DNA from: Chrysochromulina tobinii | Lineage: Eukaryota; Haptophyta; Prymnesiales; Chrysochromulinaceae | Direction of reading: 5' to 3' | DNA length: 25,041 nt | Assembly: GCA_001275005.1 (NCBI GenBank) | Contig: JWZX01000856.1 | Location: 1-25,041 of the forward strand | Shown: one piece after another, positions 9,001-16,029 of the stretch | Numbering within the stretch: position 1 is the first letter of the stretch | Layout: each line of letters begins with the position of its first letter | The notes under the pieces: model-generated | Told to the model about the DNA's origin: nothing | Database searches by the model: none | Seen by the model: only the letters and a program-made list of their open reading frames with translations | Program-made: the position numbers and the translations under genes

Positions 9001-10539
9001 ATATTTGGGTTCGAGCTCCTTCGCCTCGAGCTGCTCGAAGCGCTGGTTGAGCTGCTCACCCAAAGGGGTGCCCGCCAGTCGGATCGCCAGCTGCGTCGAG
9101 AGTGGAATCTCCGCCTCCCGGTTGAAGCAATGCATGCGCAACGCGCCGCGCGCGTCGGCGTACTCGGCGAGCCCCTCGATCAGGAGCTTCTCGAGAGCCT
9201 CGAGCTTCGCCTGGGCGCCGCGCAGCTCGCTCGCGATGGCGGGGAACTGGTCTTGTATGGCCTCCGCTTCAGCGGGCTCCGGCTCGGCAGCGAGCTGCCA
9301 GTGCAGCAGCTGCACCCATCGAACCTTGGCACGCTCCTCGTACCGGAGCGCATTGAGCACGTGTTTTGCATGCTGCTGCAGCAGCGAGGGATCGGTGCTG
9401 CCGGTCACGTGCTGGTAGCCAGAGAGGAGTTCGCCCATCAGGGTGCGCTTCGTCTCGCAGAGGAGCCCGAGAAAGTCGCGCATCTTCATCCGCGTCGGCG
9501 AACGGCAAGGCGCACGCGGCCGGTGCGGGCACCAGGAGCCGGGTAGTCCGGGCACGCCCTGGCGCGCGCGCGCCTCCGGCGACGGGTAGGACTTGACGGT
9601 GCCGTCCTCGGCGAGCCCGATGCTCTTCCAAAGAGAGAAGAGGCGCTCGGCGATGGCCAGCCCCCACGCCTGCTGCAGCGGCGCGCCCACCTCCGCACAC
9701 TTGCTCCAGCGAACTCCCTCCCATACGTCGCACGCGCCGATCGGCTTCTCGACGATCGCGCCGCCGCCGGCGGCGCCCAGCTCGAGCACGACCGATCGAA
9801 ACTGATCGCGCATGTTGCTCGCGAACTCGAGCGAGCGCACGCCGAAGTCGCGCGCATGCACGCCCGTGCACCCCTCTGAAGAGTTGCGTGTGCCGCCGCG
9901 GAGCGCCTTGAGCATCGGCGGCGCGGGCGGCAGCGCGATCGGCACCGCGTCCGGGCTACCGGGCGGATTGCGCTTCCTTCGCGCCTTGAGGATGTCGGCG
10001 ACGAGCGAGCCGATCTCGGGCCTCGGCCCGTCCGGTAGAGCCTGCATCAGCTGGTTGCGGAACGCCTTGTCGAACAGCCGCTCCTCGAGCGGACCGTCGG
10101 CCCAGACGATCCCGCGCAGTCGGAAGTAGAGCCGCGTCGACACCCGTCCATCATCATAGCGGTAGAGGACCATCGCCGGAGGCGCTGTGGAATTCCACGC
10201 CATCGGCTTCGCCGTGGCCAACGTCTGCTTCAGCTTGCGCGCCACGGCGCCAACCGCCATCGCCCTCTCCGACAGCTGCTTTCGCGTCTGCTGGCGACAG
10301 AGCTGCAGGCGTGCCCAGAGCAGTAGCGCGGACGCAAGCTCGGCGGGACTCATGATATCGTCGTCGTCCTCCAGGATCTGCTCCGCACCCGCGCCAAGCA
10401 GCTCGGCCAGCGACTTTCCGGTGTGCTTGATGCCCTCGCACATCTGGACGAGGTCCTCAGAGCAGGTGGGTAGCACTGCGTCGAGCGCGGCCCGGATAGC
10501 TTCGTTGCGCGCAATCTGCTCAGGAGTGCGCTCCGCCAT
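6031..10539 (-). CDS. Giant intronless orphan protein (1,502 aa)
   Basis: A single uninterrupted frame of 1,502 codons runs from an ATG at 10539 to a stop at 6031, which is very unlikely by chance. I do not recognise any domain. The N-terminal third is mostly helical and charged, with a basic RRKR patch and proline-rich linker near residue 185-205. A second low-complexity linker (PPPSNTPKPKPP) lies around residues 655-673, and a third, Pro/Asp-rich, near 770-800. The last ~350 residues look like a compact globular domain with many aromatic residues and several cysteines. There is no signal peptide, membrane helix, Walker motif or zinc-ligand cluster that I can see. Length, linkers and helical content would suit a large scaffold or a replication/recombination-type protein of mobile or viral origin, but no motif supports either. 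Base composition matches the neighbours. It is transcribed divergently from the uS13 gene. Confidence 0.75.
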   Translation of the reverse strand: MAERTPEQIARNEAIRAALDAVLPTCSEDLVQMCEGIKHTGKSLAELLGAGAEQILEDDDDIMSPAELASALLLWARLQLCRQQTRKQLSERAMAVGAVARKLKQTLATAKPMAWNSTAPPAMVLYRYDDGRVSTRLYFRLRGIVWADGPLEERLFDKAFRNQLMQALPDGPRPEIGSLVADILKARRKRNPPGSPDAVPIALPPAPPMLKALRGGTRNSSEGCTGVHARDFGVRSLEFASNMRDQFRSVVLELGAAGGGAIVEKPIGACDVWEGVRWSKCAEVGAPLQQAWGLAIAERLFSLWKSIGLAEDGTVKSYPSPEARARQGVPGLPGSWCPHRPRAPCRSPTRMKMRDFLGLLCETKRTLMGELLSGYQHVTGSTDPSLLQQHAKHVLNALRYEERAKVRWVQLLHWQLAAEPEPAEAEAIQDQFPAIASELRGAQAKLEALEKLLIEGLAEYADARGALRMHCFNREAEIPLSTQLAIRLAGTPLGEQLNQRFEQLEAKELEPKYLGAGHIFTEGAEALAAAEAQYKQWLAYPCGDAGDAAVEEAAPEEYLIPASDASDELAVDNVELASFIGCLPAMVRNATGVSSGAVVGDHAAYDLFLSEKLKRLMEDPTTLQMLTIGSAARYAWAAWRKAGSPSGPKGKEPVLGVSPPPSNTPKPKPPQLSFDKLCELAKLLGPIDGRVRGAIPKGASPLEGLAAVKEEIAALEVDATVLKNPNDIDIDQIRDCLNALLDLVGAATYEMRTKKVGVWADPPVSSTSDVVGALPEPPPDAPAEDVAALVPAIDAAAADPLFSPRMAGMTAEQLAEEKMVKSRNSRSVKKLRDYISEALLQAFDMFTASKLDAASILSVAAEAVGDVSVEQADLIRSIYKVMYKSNECGCTFDMVLLQQKVPNAAPRRFLSKLVKRKPCIKVSADEARAWCGDLDGEGEAAAAKAWAKAVQKAIDASNAAQASLLHWITYLTVEDLQAIQGELSNPPPGGSAILLNDMVTSGIGGVAKNSLQQKLDTALVPDMDEPMRLPKTYRLLAGREAQGGASEAAYGLPLRYAEGEEDKKTKDPNALQKIVMMSARAWDDSESVPRWTVFRSWDYTTMLRTQSGMPAVAAAGLGLLDAGQRLRPDGSQMNVLRLHRIWTMQNSAADKASLLTMERMLDEFVTLTVRSAFFETVAGIVDQFELKGRSEVFQQLIGVKGFGELKARGPNGTKAIEGLQYVQPAMLTDDGQTRVVFGAGTRETCGSLSEHFRMGEQITWSPWGTILSILRVEKPLDTHFEFLAFFNVNNYAAVKKMLASTVVYYELFNQSAPEGKQSKRFVARKYVGSAAVFGRLEAEMGRQSGNISTVSAPLAGEALSDLRARKRRMSDPSVGDAELPQLLLNGEKGVPGEQIDLAREAHELCLSFGNGPEGGAAPEGAPRLSTVHYGGRWLPLGEGSNRKGELVLCVRETIGWKYNSIASCSVGFLCREIFCDKSMKEPQPRAPGFMAAWKLHIERGGK

Positions 10540-10786
10540 TTGAGCGTGCTGGGCGCGTCAGGTTCGCGCGGACGGTTCGCATCAATGTGCCACCATCTGT
10601 TCGAAGCGCCGTTTAAAGCGCTTCGTTTGGACGAATCGTCAATGCGATCAAGCGATGCGTGCGCTCCGAAAAGGGGGAACACTCAAAGTGATATTCACAG
10701 TGTTCGTGCGAAATTCACAGCGAAAACGCTGACGTCGCGCAGGAGACGTGACTGCCCAGAGCCCTGGACAGCCGCCACACGGAGCC
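10540..10786. promoter_or_regulatory. Divergent intergenic region (orphan gene / uS13)
   Basis: These 247 bases must hold the promoters of both the minus-strand orphan and the plus-strand ribosomal protein gene. Two copies of ATTCACAG, 20 bases apart (10693-10700 and 10713-10720), lie within 100 bases of the uS13 start codon. No TATA box is clear. The assignment rests on gene geometry only. Confidence 0.4.
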
Positions 10787-11535
10787 ATGTCCCTCGTCAT
10801 GAACGAGTCGAATTTCCAGCACATTCTTCGTGTGCTCAACACCAACCTTGACGGCAGGGTGAAGGTGATGTTCGCGCTCACCTCCATCAAGGGTGTCGGC
10901 CGCCGCTTTTCCAACATTGCGTGCAAGAAGGCTGAGGTCGACCTCAACAAGCGGTGCGCAGACAGACCCCTGCGCCTGGCCGGGCGGCGCGAGTCGCGCC
11001 GGGATCGGGACGCCTGCCTGAGCCGTCTGAAGAGCCCAGACGGCTGCCGCACGCCCCCGCGGCGCGCTCGAGGGTTGCAGGCGGCCGCGCCGCAGACGGT
11101 CACATCTTGCTGAAAATGTGTTGCCCGTGCCCGTGCGTGGTCTGGTTTGCGCAGGGCGGGCGAGCTGACGGCTGAGGAGGTGGAGCGGCTGGTGACCATT
11201 GTGCAGAACCCGCGGCAGTTCAAGGTGCCCGACTGGATGCTCAACCGCAAGAAGGACAACAAGGACGGCAAGTACTCGCAGGCGGTGTCCAACATCCTCG
11301 ACATGAAGTACCGTGAGGACCTCGAGCGGATGAAGAAGATCCGCGCGCACCGAGGCCTGCGGCACTACTGTGCGTGCCACGCCCGCCCACCCCTGCTGCT
11401 GCCGCGCCGCATGCCCGCTGCTGACCGGAGGCGCCGCGTTCGTCGATCGCAGGGGGTCTGCGCGTGCGTGGCCAGCGCACAAAGACCACGGGCCGCAAGG
11501 GCCGCACCGTCGGTGTCGCCAAGAAAAAGGGCTAG
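10787..11535 (+). CDS. RPS18: Cytosolic ribosomal protein uS13 (S18e), three exons
   Basis: This is small-subunit protein uS13, which contacts the head of the 40S subunit and tRNA/large-subunit bridges. Exons are 10787-10953, 11155-11369 and 11453-11535. The introns are 10954-11154 (201 nt, GTGCGC...GCGCAG) and 11370-11452 (83 nt, GTGCGT...ATCGCAG). Joined, they give 154 residues, against 152 in human. The protein shows the hallmark blocks [15 protein letters not shown] and IKGVGRR in exon 1, [10 protein letters not shown] and DGKYSQ in exon 2, and the basic tail [20 protein letters not shown] in exon 3. The first junction splits the Arg codon of NKR|AGEL and the second splits the Trp of HYW|GLRV. 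Both restore family-conserved sequence, so the splice sites are very secure. The start ATG is in good context (gagccATGt). It shares a 247-bp upstream region with the divergent orphan gene. Confidence 0.97.
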
Positions 11536-11767
11536 ACGAGCGCCACCACTACTTACGACGAGGGCGCGGCGAGGGCGTGTCGCGCCGCGCGGGAGAGCGT
11601 TGTCGAGTTCACACACACGCTTCTACTGCTATGCGCTCCTTTCAGCCCAGCGCCATCTCGCATGCTGCGTGTTATGCCTCTGAGCGAGGCATTCCTAGTC
11701 TTGTCGTGTGTGACCTCGTTGGGTTTGCATTATCCTATTCCGAATCACGATTTTCACGTGTTTCCCC
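11536..11767. other. 3' flank of the uS13 gene
   Basis: This sequence follows the uS13 stop and must contain its 3' UTR. Composition falls from GC-rich to AT-rich near 11700. No coding sequence or RNA gene is recognised. It runs directly into the tandem repeat. Confidence 0.4.
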
Positions 11768-11924
11768 TTGACCCAAGGGGGAGTGGTCTACTAAAAATTT
11801 TCATGTTTATAAGGCCCCACCCCTACCGCCTGTCTGGGAATTGAATGGTTGACCCAAGGGGGAGTGGTCTACTATTTTTCATGTTTATAAGGCCCCACCC
11901 CTACACCTGTTTGGGAATTGAATG
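11768..11924. repeat. Two-copy tandem direct repeat, ~81 bp unit
   Basis: Copy 1 spans 11768-11848 and copy 2 spans 11849-11924. Both begin TTGACCCAAGGGGGAGTGGT, continue through TCATGTTTATAAGGCCCC, and end GGGAATTGAATG. They differ by a few substitutions and a ~5-base length difference after GGTCTACTA. Inside each unit AGGGGGAGTGGTC and GGCCCCACCCCT form an imperfect inverted repeat that could fold as a hairpin, and a TTTATAAGG box lies in the middle. The repeat sits between the uS13 gene and the 3' end of the convergent phosphatase gene. The remaining ~100 bases to 12022 show nothing further. Confidence 0.85.
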
Positions 11925-12022
11925 CCCGGCCTATTTTCCGGGGTGTTTCAGGGAACTGATCCGGAGTTGTTTCGAAGACGGTGGAAAGACGCGTAACCGG
12001 GCGGGGCACCGGCGCACCACGT

Positions 12023-12814
12023 TCACGACCTGCCTGTCGTCTTCAGCTCGCGTAGATGGTCTCGCACGTCGAGCGCGCGCACGATGCAGCTTCCATCGAG
12101 GCCGAGGTCGAGCACGTTGATACACGTATTCCCTTGCTTCAAATCGGAGGCGGTCGTGATGTCGCCCTGCAGCGCGGCGATCAAGATCTTGTTGAAGCGA
12201 CCGTGAGCGACCACGCACACGTGGCGCTCGCCTCCCGATGGGCCTTCTCCGAGAAGGCCCAGTGCTCGGAGCCCGGCGAGGCCGCGCCGTGCGACAGCAT
12301 TCGGGCTTTCGCCACGCTCACCCGGGAAGGCTTTGTCAGTGCCGCCGCGCCACGCGCGCAAGTACTGCTTGTAGTCATCGTCAAACTCGCTGAGCAGCAT
12401 GCCCTCGTAGTCGCCAAAGCACATCTCAACGAACGCCTTCTCCTTGGAACGTTTCGCGCTCGGGTGGTGTCGTGCCACGACATCAGCGGTCGTGGAGGCT
12501 CTCGTGAGGCTCGACGAGGCAATGTGCTCCAAGGGAACGTCTGCGAGGGCGTCTGACAGCGCTACCGCCTGCTTGAGCCCAGCCTCATTCAAGGCTTTGT
12601 CTGTGAGGCCCTGGATGCGCCCTTCGAGGTTCCAGTCCGTCTCACCGTGCCTGATCAGGTAGAGCCTCTTGAAGTCCGGCTCCAGTGGTGGCAGCGACAA
12701 CCGAAACTTGGCGGAGCTATCGGCGCTCGAATCCGCGGCGCGCGATAAGGCCGTCGTGACTAAGCATCCGAGCAGGCCGCGGCGTGTGGGCTTCAAGGGT
12801 CTCGCCAACGCCAT
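12023..12814 (-). CDS. Histidine phosphatase (phosphoglycerate-mutase-like) with Tat-like leader
   Basis: This 263-residue protein belongs to the histidine phosphatase superfamily, which uses a phospho-histidine intermediate to hydrolyse or transfer phosphate. The RHG signature is at residues 55-57 (LYLIRHGETDWN), with H56 the nucleophile. The second arginine is R105 (SSSLTRA), the acid is in the FVEMCFGDYEG block (E130), and the second histidine is H204 (VVAHGRFN). The complete set predicts an active enzyme of the small phosphatase type. The substrate cannot be read from sequence. The N-terminus is unusual: TRRGLLGCLVTTALSRAA (about residues 10-27) looks like a twin-arginine signal ending in a small-residue cleavage site. 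In an alga this could mean thylakoid-lumen import, but no long transit peptide precedes it, so that is inference. The start is the first ATG in frame. The neighbouring cyclin C gene is on the same strand, 182 bases upstream. Confidence 0.88.
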   Translation of the reverse strand: MALARPLKPTRRGLLGCLVTTALSRAADSSADSSAKFRLSLPPLEPDFKRLYLIRHGETDWNLEGRIQGLTDKALNEAGLKQAVALSDALADVPLEHIASSSLTRASTTADVVARHHPSAKRSKEKAFVEMCFGDYEGMLLSEFDDDYKQYLRAWRGGTDKAFPGERGESPNAVARRGLAGLRALGLLGEGPSGGERHVCVVAHGRFNKILIAALQGDITTASDLKQGNTCINVLDLGLDGSCIVRALDVRDHLRELKTTGRS

Positions 12815-12996
12815 TTCGGGATTTCGGCAAAGTAGCGCTGCCGTGGGCGTTTATTCTTAAAGGAGTTAGTCGGTGCGTGCCGTCTATAGCGCACGTGCGA
12901 GACGGCAGATTCGCGTTTGCATTGCGCGGCTAAAGCCGGTCGCGGACGCCTCTGGCTCTTCTATAGGCCGCAGCTCCTCAAGTGCTCAACGGCGCC

Positions 12997-13969
12997 TCAC
13001 TCGGCCATCGGTTGCGTGAATTGCGGTGGAGTCCACGGCCGGCGCGGTCTCCAGTGCTCGTCAAGGCGCTCGCGCGTGGCGCTCACTTCCCTAGGCTGCA
13101 AGCGCGCACAGCGCTCGAAGAGCACGTATAGAGAGCCGGTGGCGAGCTCGGCGTGGCGCTGCAGCTCGTCCGAGGGCGTCGGCAACAGACCTTGCAGCGG
13201 CATCTTGAGCAGCTCCGCAGCCTGAGCACACGGCGAGGCGCATTCACAGTACATTCACAGGTGAGTGCATGGCCGCAGGCTGCGAGGGCGCGCGAACGGC
13301 TCTACAACAATGGCGGCGGTGGGTGCTCACCGTCTGGAGGCACGCGAGAGCGAGGGCGAGCGGAGGGCACCAGAGCACGACGTCTGTCTTGTAACAGTCG
13401 GTGAGCAGCGCGTGTGCCGCGTGCACGAGGCTTTCGCGCTCGTCGGCGCTCATTGGCTCGTTGGCCGCACCCTCGGCGGCCGCCGTGATGGCGTGCTTGC
13501 ACAGGCGAGCGAGGGGCACGTGCGGATGCGGCACGAGCAATGCGAAGCCCAGAGCTTCGAGCAGCATCGGCTCGGCGGCGATGAGCTGTGCGGTCTCATA
13601 AGGTTGCTGCTGCTCAAGCTCTGAAAGCTCCCGAAGGATCGTCTTCGCTGCAACGGGGCACTCCTCGACCTTGCTGGCGGCCCACAGCGCCGTGGGTGCG
13701 ATCAGAAGCGGGTCAGCATCAAGCAGCGAACGCTCCGAGTAGAACCGGCGGAAGAAGACGATGGCCGTGGCGACTGCCGGCTGCCTGAGTTTCACTCTTC
13801 TGCCGAGCGCCTCTGTGAGCTGTGAATAATAGAGCTTGGCCAGCTCGTTGTCACCCGAGCTCCATCCGGCACTGGCGTCACGTGCAATTATCTCATCTAG
13901 CACCGAGCGCTCGAGCTGCCGAGCACCGAGCTGCCGCTCCGCGACGATCGCACGTAGCGGGACGGCCAT
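12997..13969 (-). CDS. CCNC: Cyclin C, Mediator CDK8-module cyclin (two exons)
   Basis: Exons are 13969-13331 and 13221-12997, with a 109-nt intron 13330-13222 (GTGAGC...GCTCAG, phase 0). The 287-residue product is close to the usual cyclin C length. The first cyclin box is clear: KLRQPAVATAIVFFRRFY, DPLLIAPTALWAASKVEE (K100 and E102-E103 are the helix-3/5 kinase-contact positions). The second box contains LLTDCYKTDV and PPLALALACL, directly followed by the exon junction. Exon 2 supplies the last helices and a diverged, proline-rich tail. Cyclin C partners CDK8/19 in the nuclear Mediator kinase module. An upstream in-frame ATG at 14032 would add 21 residues. I prefer 13969 because it has G at -3 and G at +4, while 14032 is in a poor context. 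The N-terminal FWxSSH motif typical of animal and plant cyclin C is not present, so this copy is diverged there. Cyclin L/K types are less likely. Confidence 0.85.
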
Positions 13970-14126
13970 TTCCGCGCGAACGCTTTCAAGGCCGCAAGGA
14001 ATGATCAACGTTGTTGACGAACCTATCGGCATTTATTCCCGCATGATCGAGGCATCCAGACGAAATTTCACACTATGGTTGTCGCTTCTGACGTGTTAAC
14101 ACAGGTTAACGTTCACAAACGGTCGG
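13970..14126. promoter_or_regulatory. Short divergent promoter (cyclin C / UPF0193 gene)
   Basis: Only 157 bases separate the two opposing start codons, so both genes must share regulatory DNA. Close to the plus-strand start there are two GTTAAC palindromes ten bases apart (14095-14100 and 14105-14110). No TATA box is obvious. The role is inferred from layout. Confidence 0.4.
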
Positions 14127-14948
14127 ATGCCGCCTTACTCGGGCTTCAAGCCGCTGGTGGGCGGCGGCGCGCAGCACACGGCGCCGCCGGCGCGTGCGAC
14201 GGCGTCCACTCGCTCGGGACTGAGCGCCACGGCGACCGTGGCTGACCAACTGCCGGAGAAGAGCAACACGCCAGCGCTGCGGAGCACTTTTGTGGACAAG
14301 GAGGAAGCTGCGATGCTGCGCGCGATGGCGCGGCTCAATGGCGAAGACCCCGGCAAGAGCGTTGGCAACAAGTACTCGAAAACGAATCAGGTCAAGCTCA
14401 AGGCGCGCGCCGAAGAGGCCGCAGCGATGGGCCTTGTGCCGCTCGACCCGCTGGAGCAGCACGAGCTCGCCAAGAAAACGGCGGCCGGCTACACGACGAT
14501 TTCGGAGCGCGCCGTGCGCGTGCCCAAGGTGGGTCAGCGCGTGTACGGCGAGCGGCCAGCCCCTGTCGAGTGCCTGCCGCACCGGCGCTCCGAGGAGGAG
14601 ATACGGTACGCGCACAACAACTTCGAGCGGCCGATGGCGCCACCAGGCCGGCCGACACAGTCCTCCGATGCGCGCAAGGATGAGCTCGCGCTCCGCAACC
14701 AGTTCAACGGCAAGACGCCCCAGGAGATCCTTGCCGAGAAGCGCAGCAGTCAGCCGCCACCCGAGGCGCCGCCGCCGCCCAGGTCGCTCAAGCAGCAGAT
14801 CGAGGACGAGATCGCCGAGCGGCACGAATTCTTGGACCGGATGCGGGGCCTCGGGCGCGCCCACGAGCACGAGGCCAGGATCACCGGCGAGATCGCGGAG
14901 CGCATGCAGGACCTTAGGGCGCTGGCACGGATAGCCGATGCGGAATGA
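14127..14948 (+). CDS. UPF0193 (EVG1 / C22orf23)-like protein
   Basis: This 273-residue protein is hydrophilic and lacks any membrane segment. The C-terminal block (about 220-267) combines QQIEDEIAERHEFLDRM, a short LG-x-H/Y loop and RITGEIAERMQDL. To me this matches the end of the UPF0193/C22orf23 family, where an EIxERxEFLxxMxxLG stretch is followed by an ITxEI helix. A KYSKTNQVKLK segment (about 82-92) would be the family's N-terminal landmark. I recalled the family rather than searched it. Members are found mainly in organisms with motile cilia and no biochemical activity is established. A proline-rich linker (205-219) separates the halves. It is divergent from cyclin C and followed on the same strand, after 148 bases, by DRC8, which fits a ciliary role. 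Confidence 0.6.
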   Translation: MPPYSGFKPLVGGGAQHTAPPARATASTRSGLSATATVADQLPEKSNTPALRSTFVDKEEAAMLRAMARLNGEDPGKSVGNKYSKTNQVKLKARAEEAAAMGLVPLDPLEQHELAKKTAAGYTTISERAVRVPKVGQRVYGERPAPVECLPHRRSEEEIRYAHNNFERPMAPPGRPTQSSDARKDELALRNQFNGKTPQEILAEKRSSQPPPEAPPPPRSLKQQIEDEIAERHEFLDRMRGLGRAHEHEARITGEIAERMQDLRALARIADAE

Positions 14949-15096
14949 ACAGTGTTGAGTGTAGACTTGACTAGACTTGACTTGATGCCAAAGGAAGAAA
15001 CCGCTCGGTACAGCGCGGCGAGCAGTTCGCAAGTAAAAGCGCAAACGCCCTGTTGGCTTTGCCGTCAAGGCCCTGTGGCTGCGCGCGCATTGACCG

Positions 15097-15700
15097 ATGG
15101 CAGCGCACGCATTGACCGATGGCCTCGATCCAGTGGTTGCGCGCAAGCGCGAGATCTTCAGGTCCATCAAGGAGGGTTTTGCGCTCTTCGATCCCGAAAA
15201 GAAGGGCATGTGCGACGTCCGAGAGATCGGTACGATCGTGCGGCACCTGGGCATCAACCCGACGGAGATCGAGCTGCGTGACATGATCACGGAAATTGAG
15301 GAGGAGGAGCCCACCGGTTTCATTGCCTTTGAGCGCTTCGAGCGCATGATGCAGAGGATCATGCTTGAAAATCAGTACCCACGGGACTCGGAGGAGAAGC
15401 TGCTGCGCGCTTTCCGGACTCTCGACCCCGAGAACAAAGGGTACGTCGAGGCGGACAAGATCCGTACGCTGCTGACGACCCACGGCGAGCGCTTCTCGCA
15501 GGAGGAGATTGAAGACTTCTTGCACTTTGCTGTCGACGCTGAGTCTGGCGTGCTCCACTATGAGGGTACGCGCATGGCCACAACGAGCATGCCGCGGCGC
15601 CACATGCGCATTGCGGCGCCACCACACGGGGTGCTCTTCTCACCATGTCTGCTGCTCGCTGCCCATGCCCGCAGATTACGTGGTGCAGGTCGCGCCGTGA
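15097..15700 (+). CDS. DRC8: Dynein regulatory complex subunit 8 (EFCAB2-like EF-hand protein), two exons
   Basis: Exon 1 is 15097-15565 and exon 2 is 15675-15700. The 109-nt intron 15566-15674 (GTACGC...CCGCAG) splits an Asp codon, restoring HYEDYVVQVAP before the TGA. The 164-residue product has four EF-hand-like units (roughly 20-55, 57-90, 100-135, 140-164). The strongest calcium-loop candidate is around DPENKGYVEAD (110-120). The block VREIGTIVRHLGINPTEIEL followed by EEEEPTGFIAFE is nearly diagnostic for EFCAB2/DRC8, distinguishing it from centrin and calmodulin. DRC8 is part of the nexin-dynein regulatory complex, which links outer doublets and regulates dynein in motile axonemes. Without the intron, the reading frame would run on into an unrelated Arg/His-rich tail. 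A 14-bp direct repeat (GCATTGACCGATGG) overlaps the start codon, and its second copy lies just inside the gene. Confidence 0.93.
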
Positions 15701-16029
15701 GAAGGAGGGCTCGGCGGCCGTTTCGGAACATGCGCTCCTGAACGCATACTAGCGCCGCCACGACCCCGAGAATTGCTAACCGGCCGCGCATACACGCTCA
15801 TAGAACAACTCTCAGTATAGATCAATATCACTGCGAAACAAAAATTTCGTATGTTGAATCTGAATCGGTAATACGCGTCAAACGATCGAGCGCGACCGGT
15901 GTGCGGTCGTAGCTCGTACCGAACTCGAGGCGGGTAGGCTAGGCCCATGCGCCCATGGTACTAAGGCCGTAAGGAATTTATTTGCATACCGCACATTTTG
16001 GGAGCGCCACCCGTCACTCCGTCGTTCAC
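15701..16029. other. Intergenic region between convergent genes
   Basis: This region of 329 bases lies between the DRC8 stop and the stop of the minus-strand methyltransferase-like gene. The middle (about 15800-15880) is AT-richer than the surroundings and probably contains both 3' UTRs. I see no gene, tRNA or notable repeat. Confidence 0.5.

Noticed and set aside
13242-13260. ATTCACAG pair as a promoter element shared with the uS13 upstream region
   Set aside because: Here the pair lies inside the cyclin C intron, and an eight-base motif occurring twice in two places is weak evidence.
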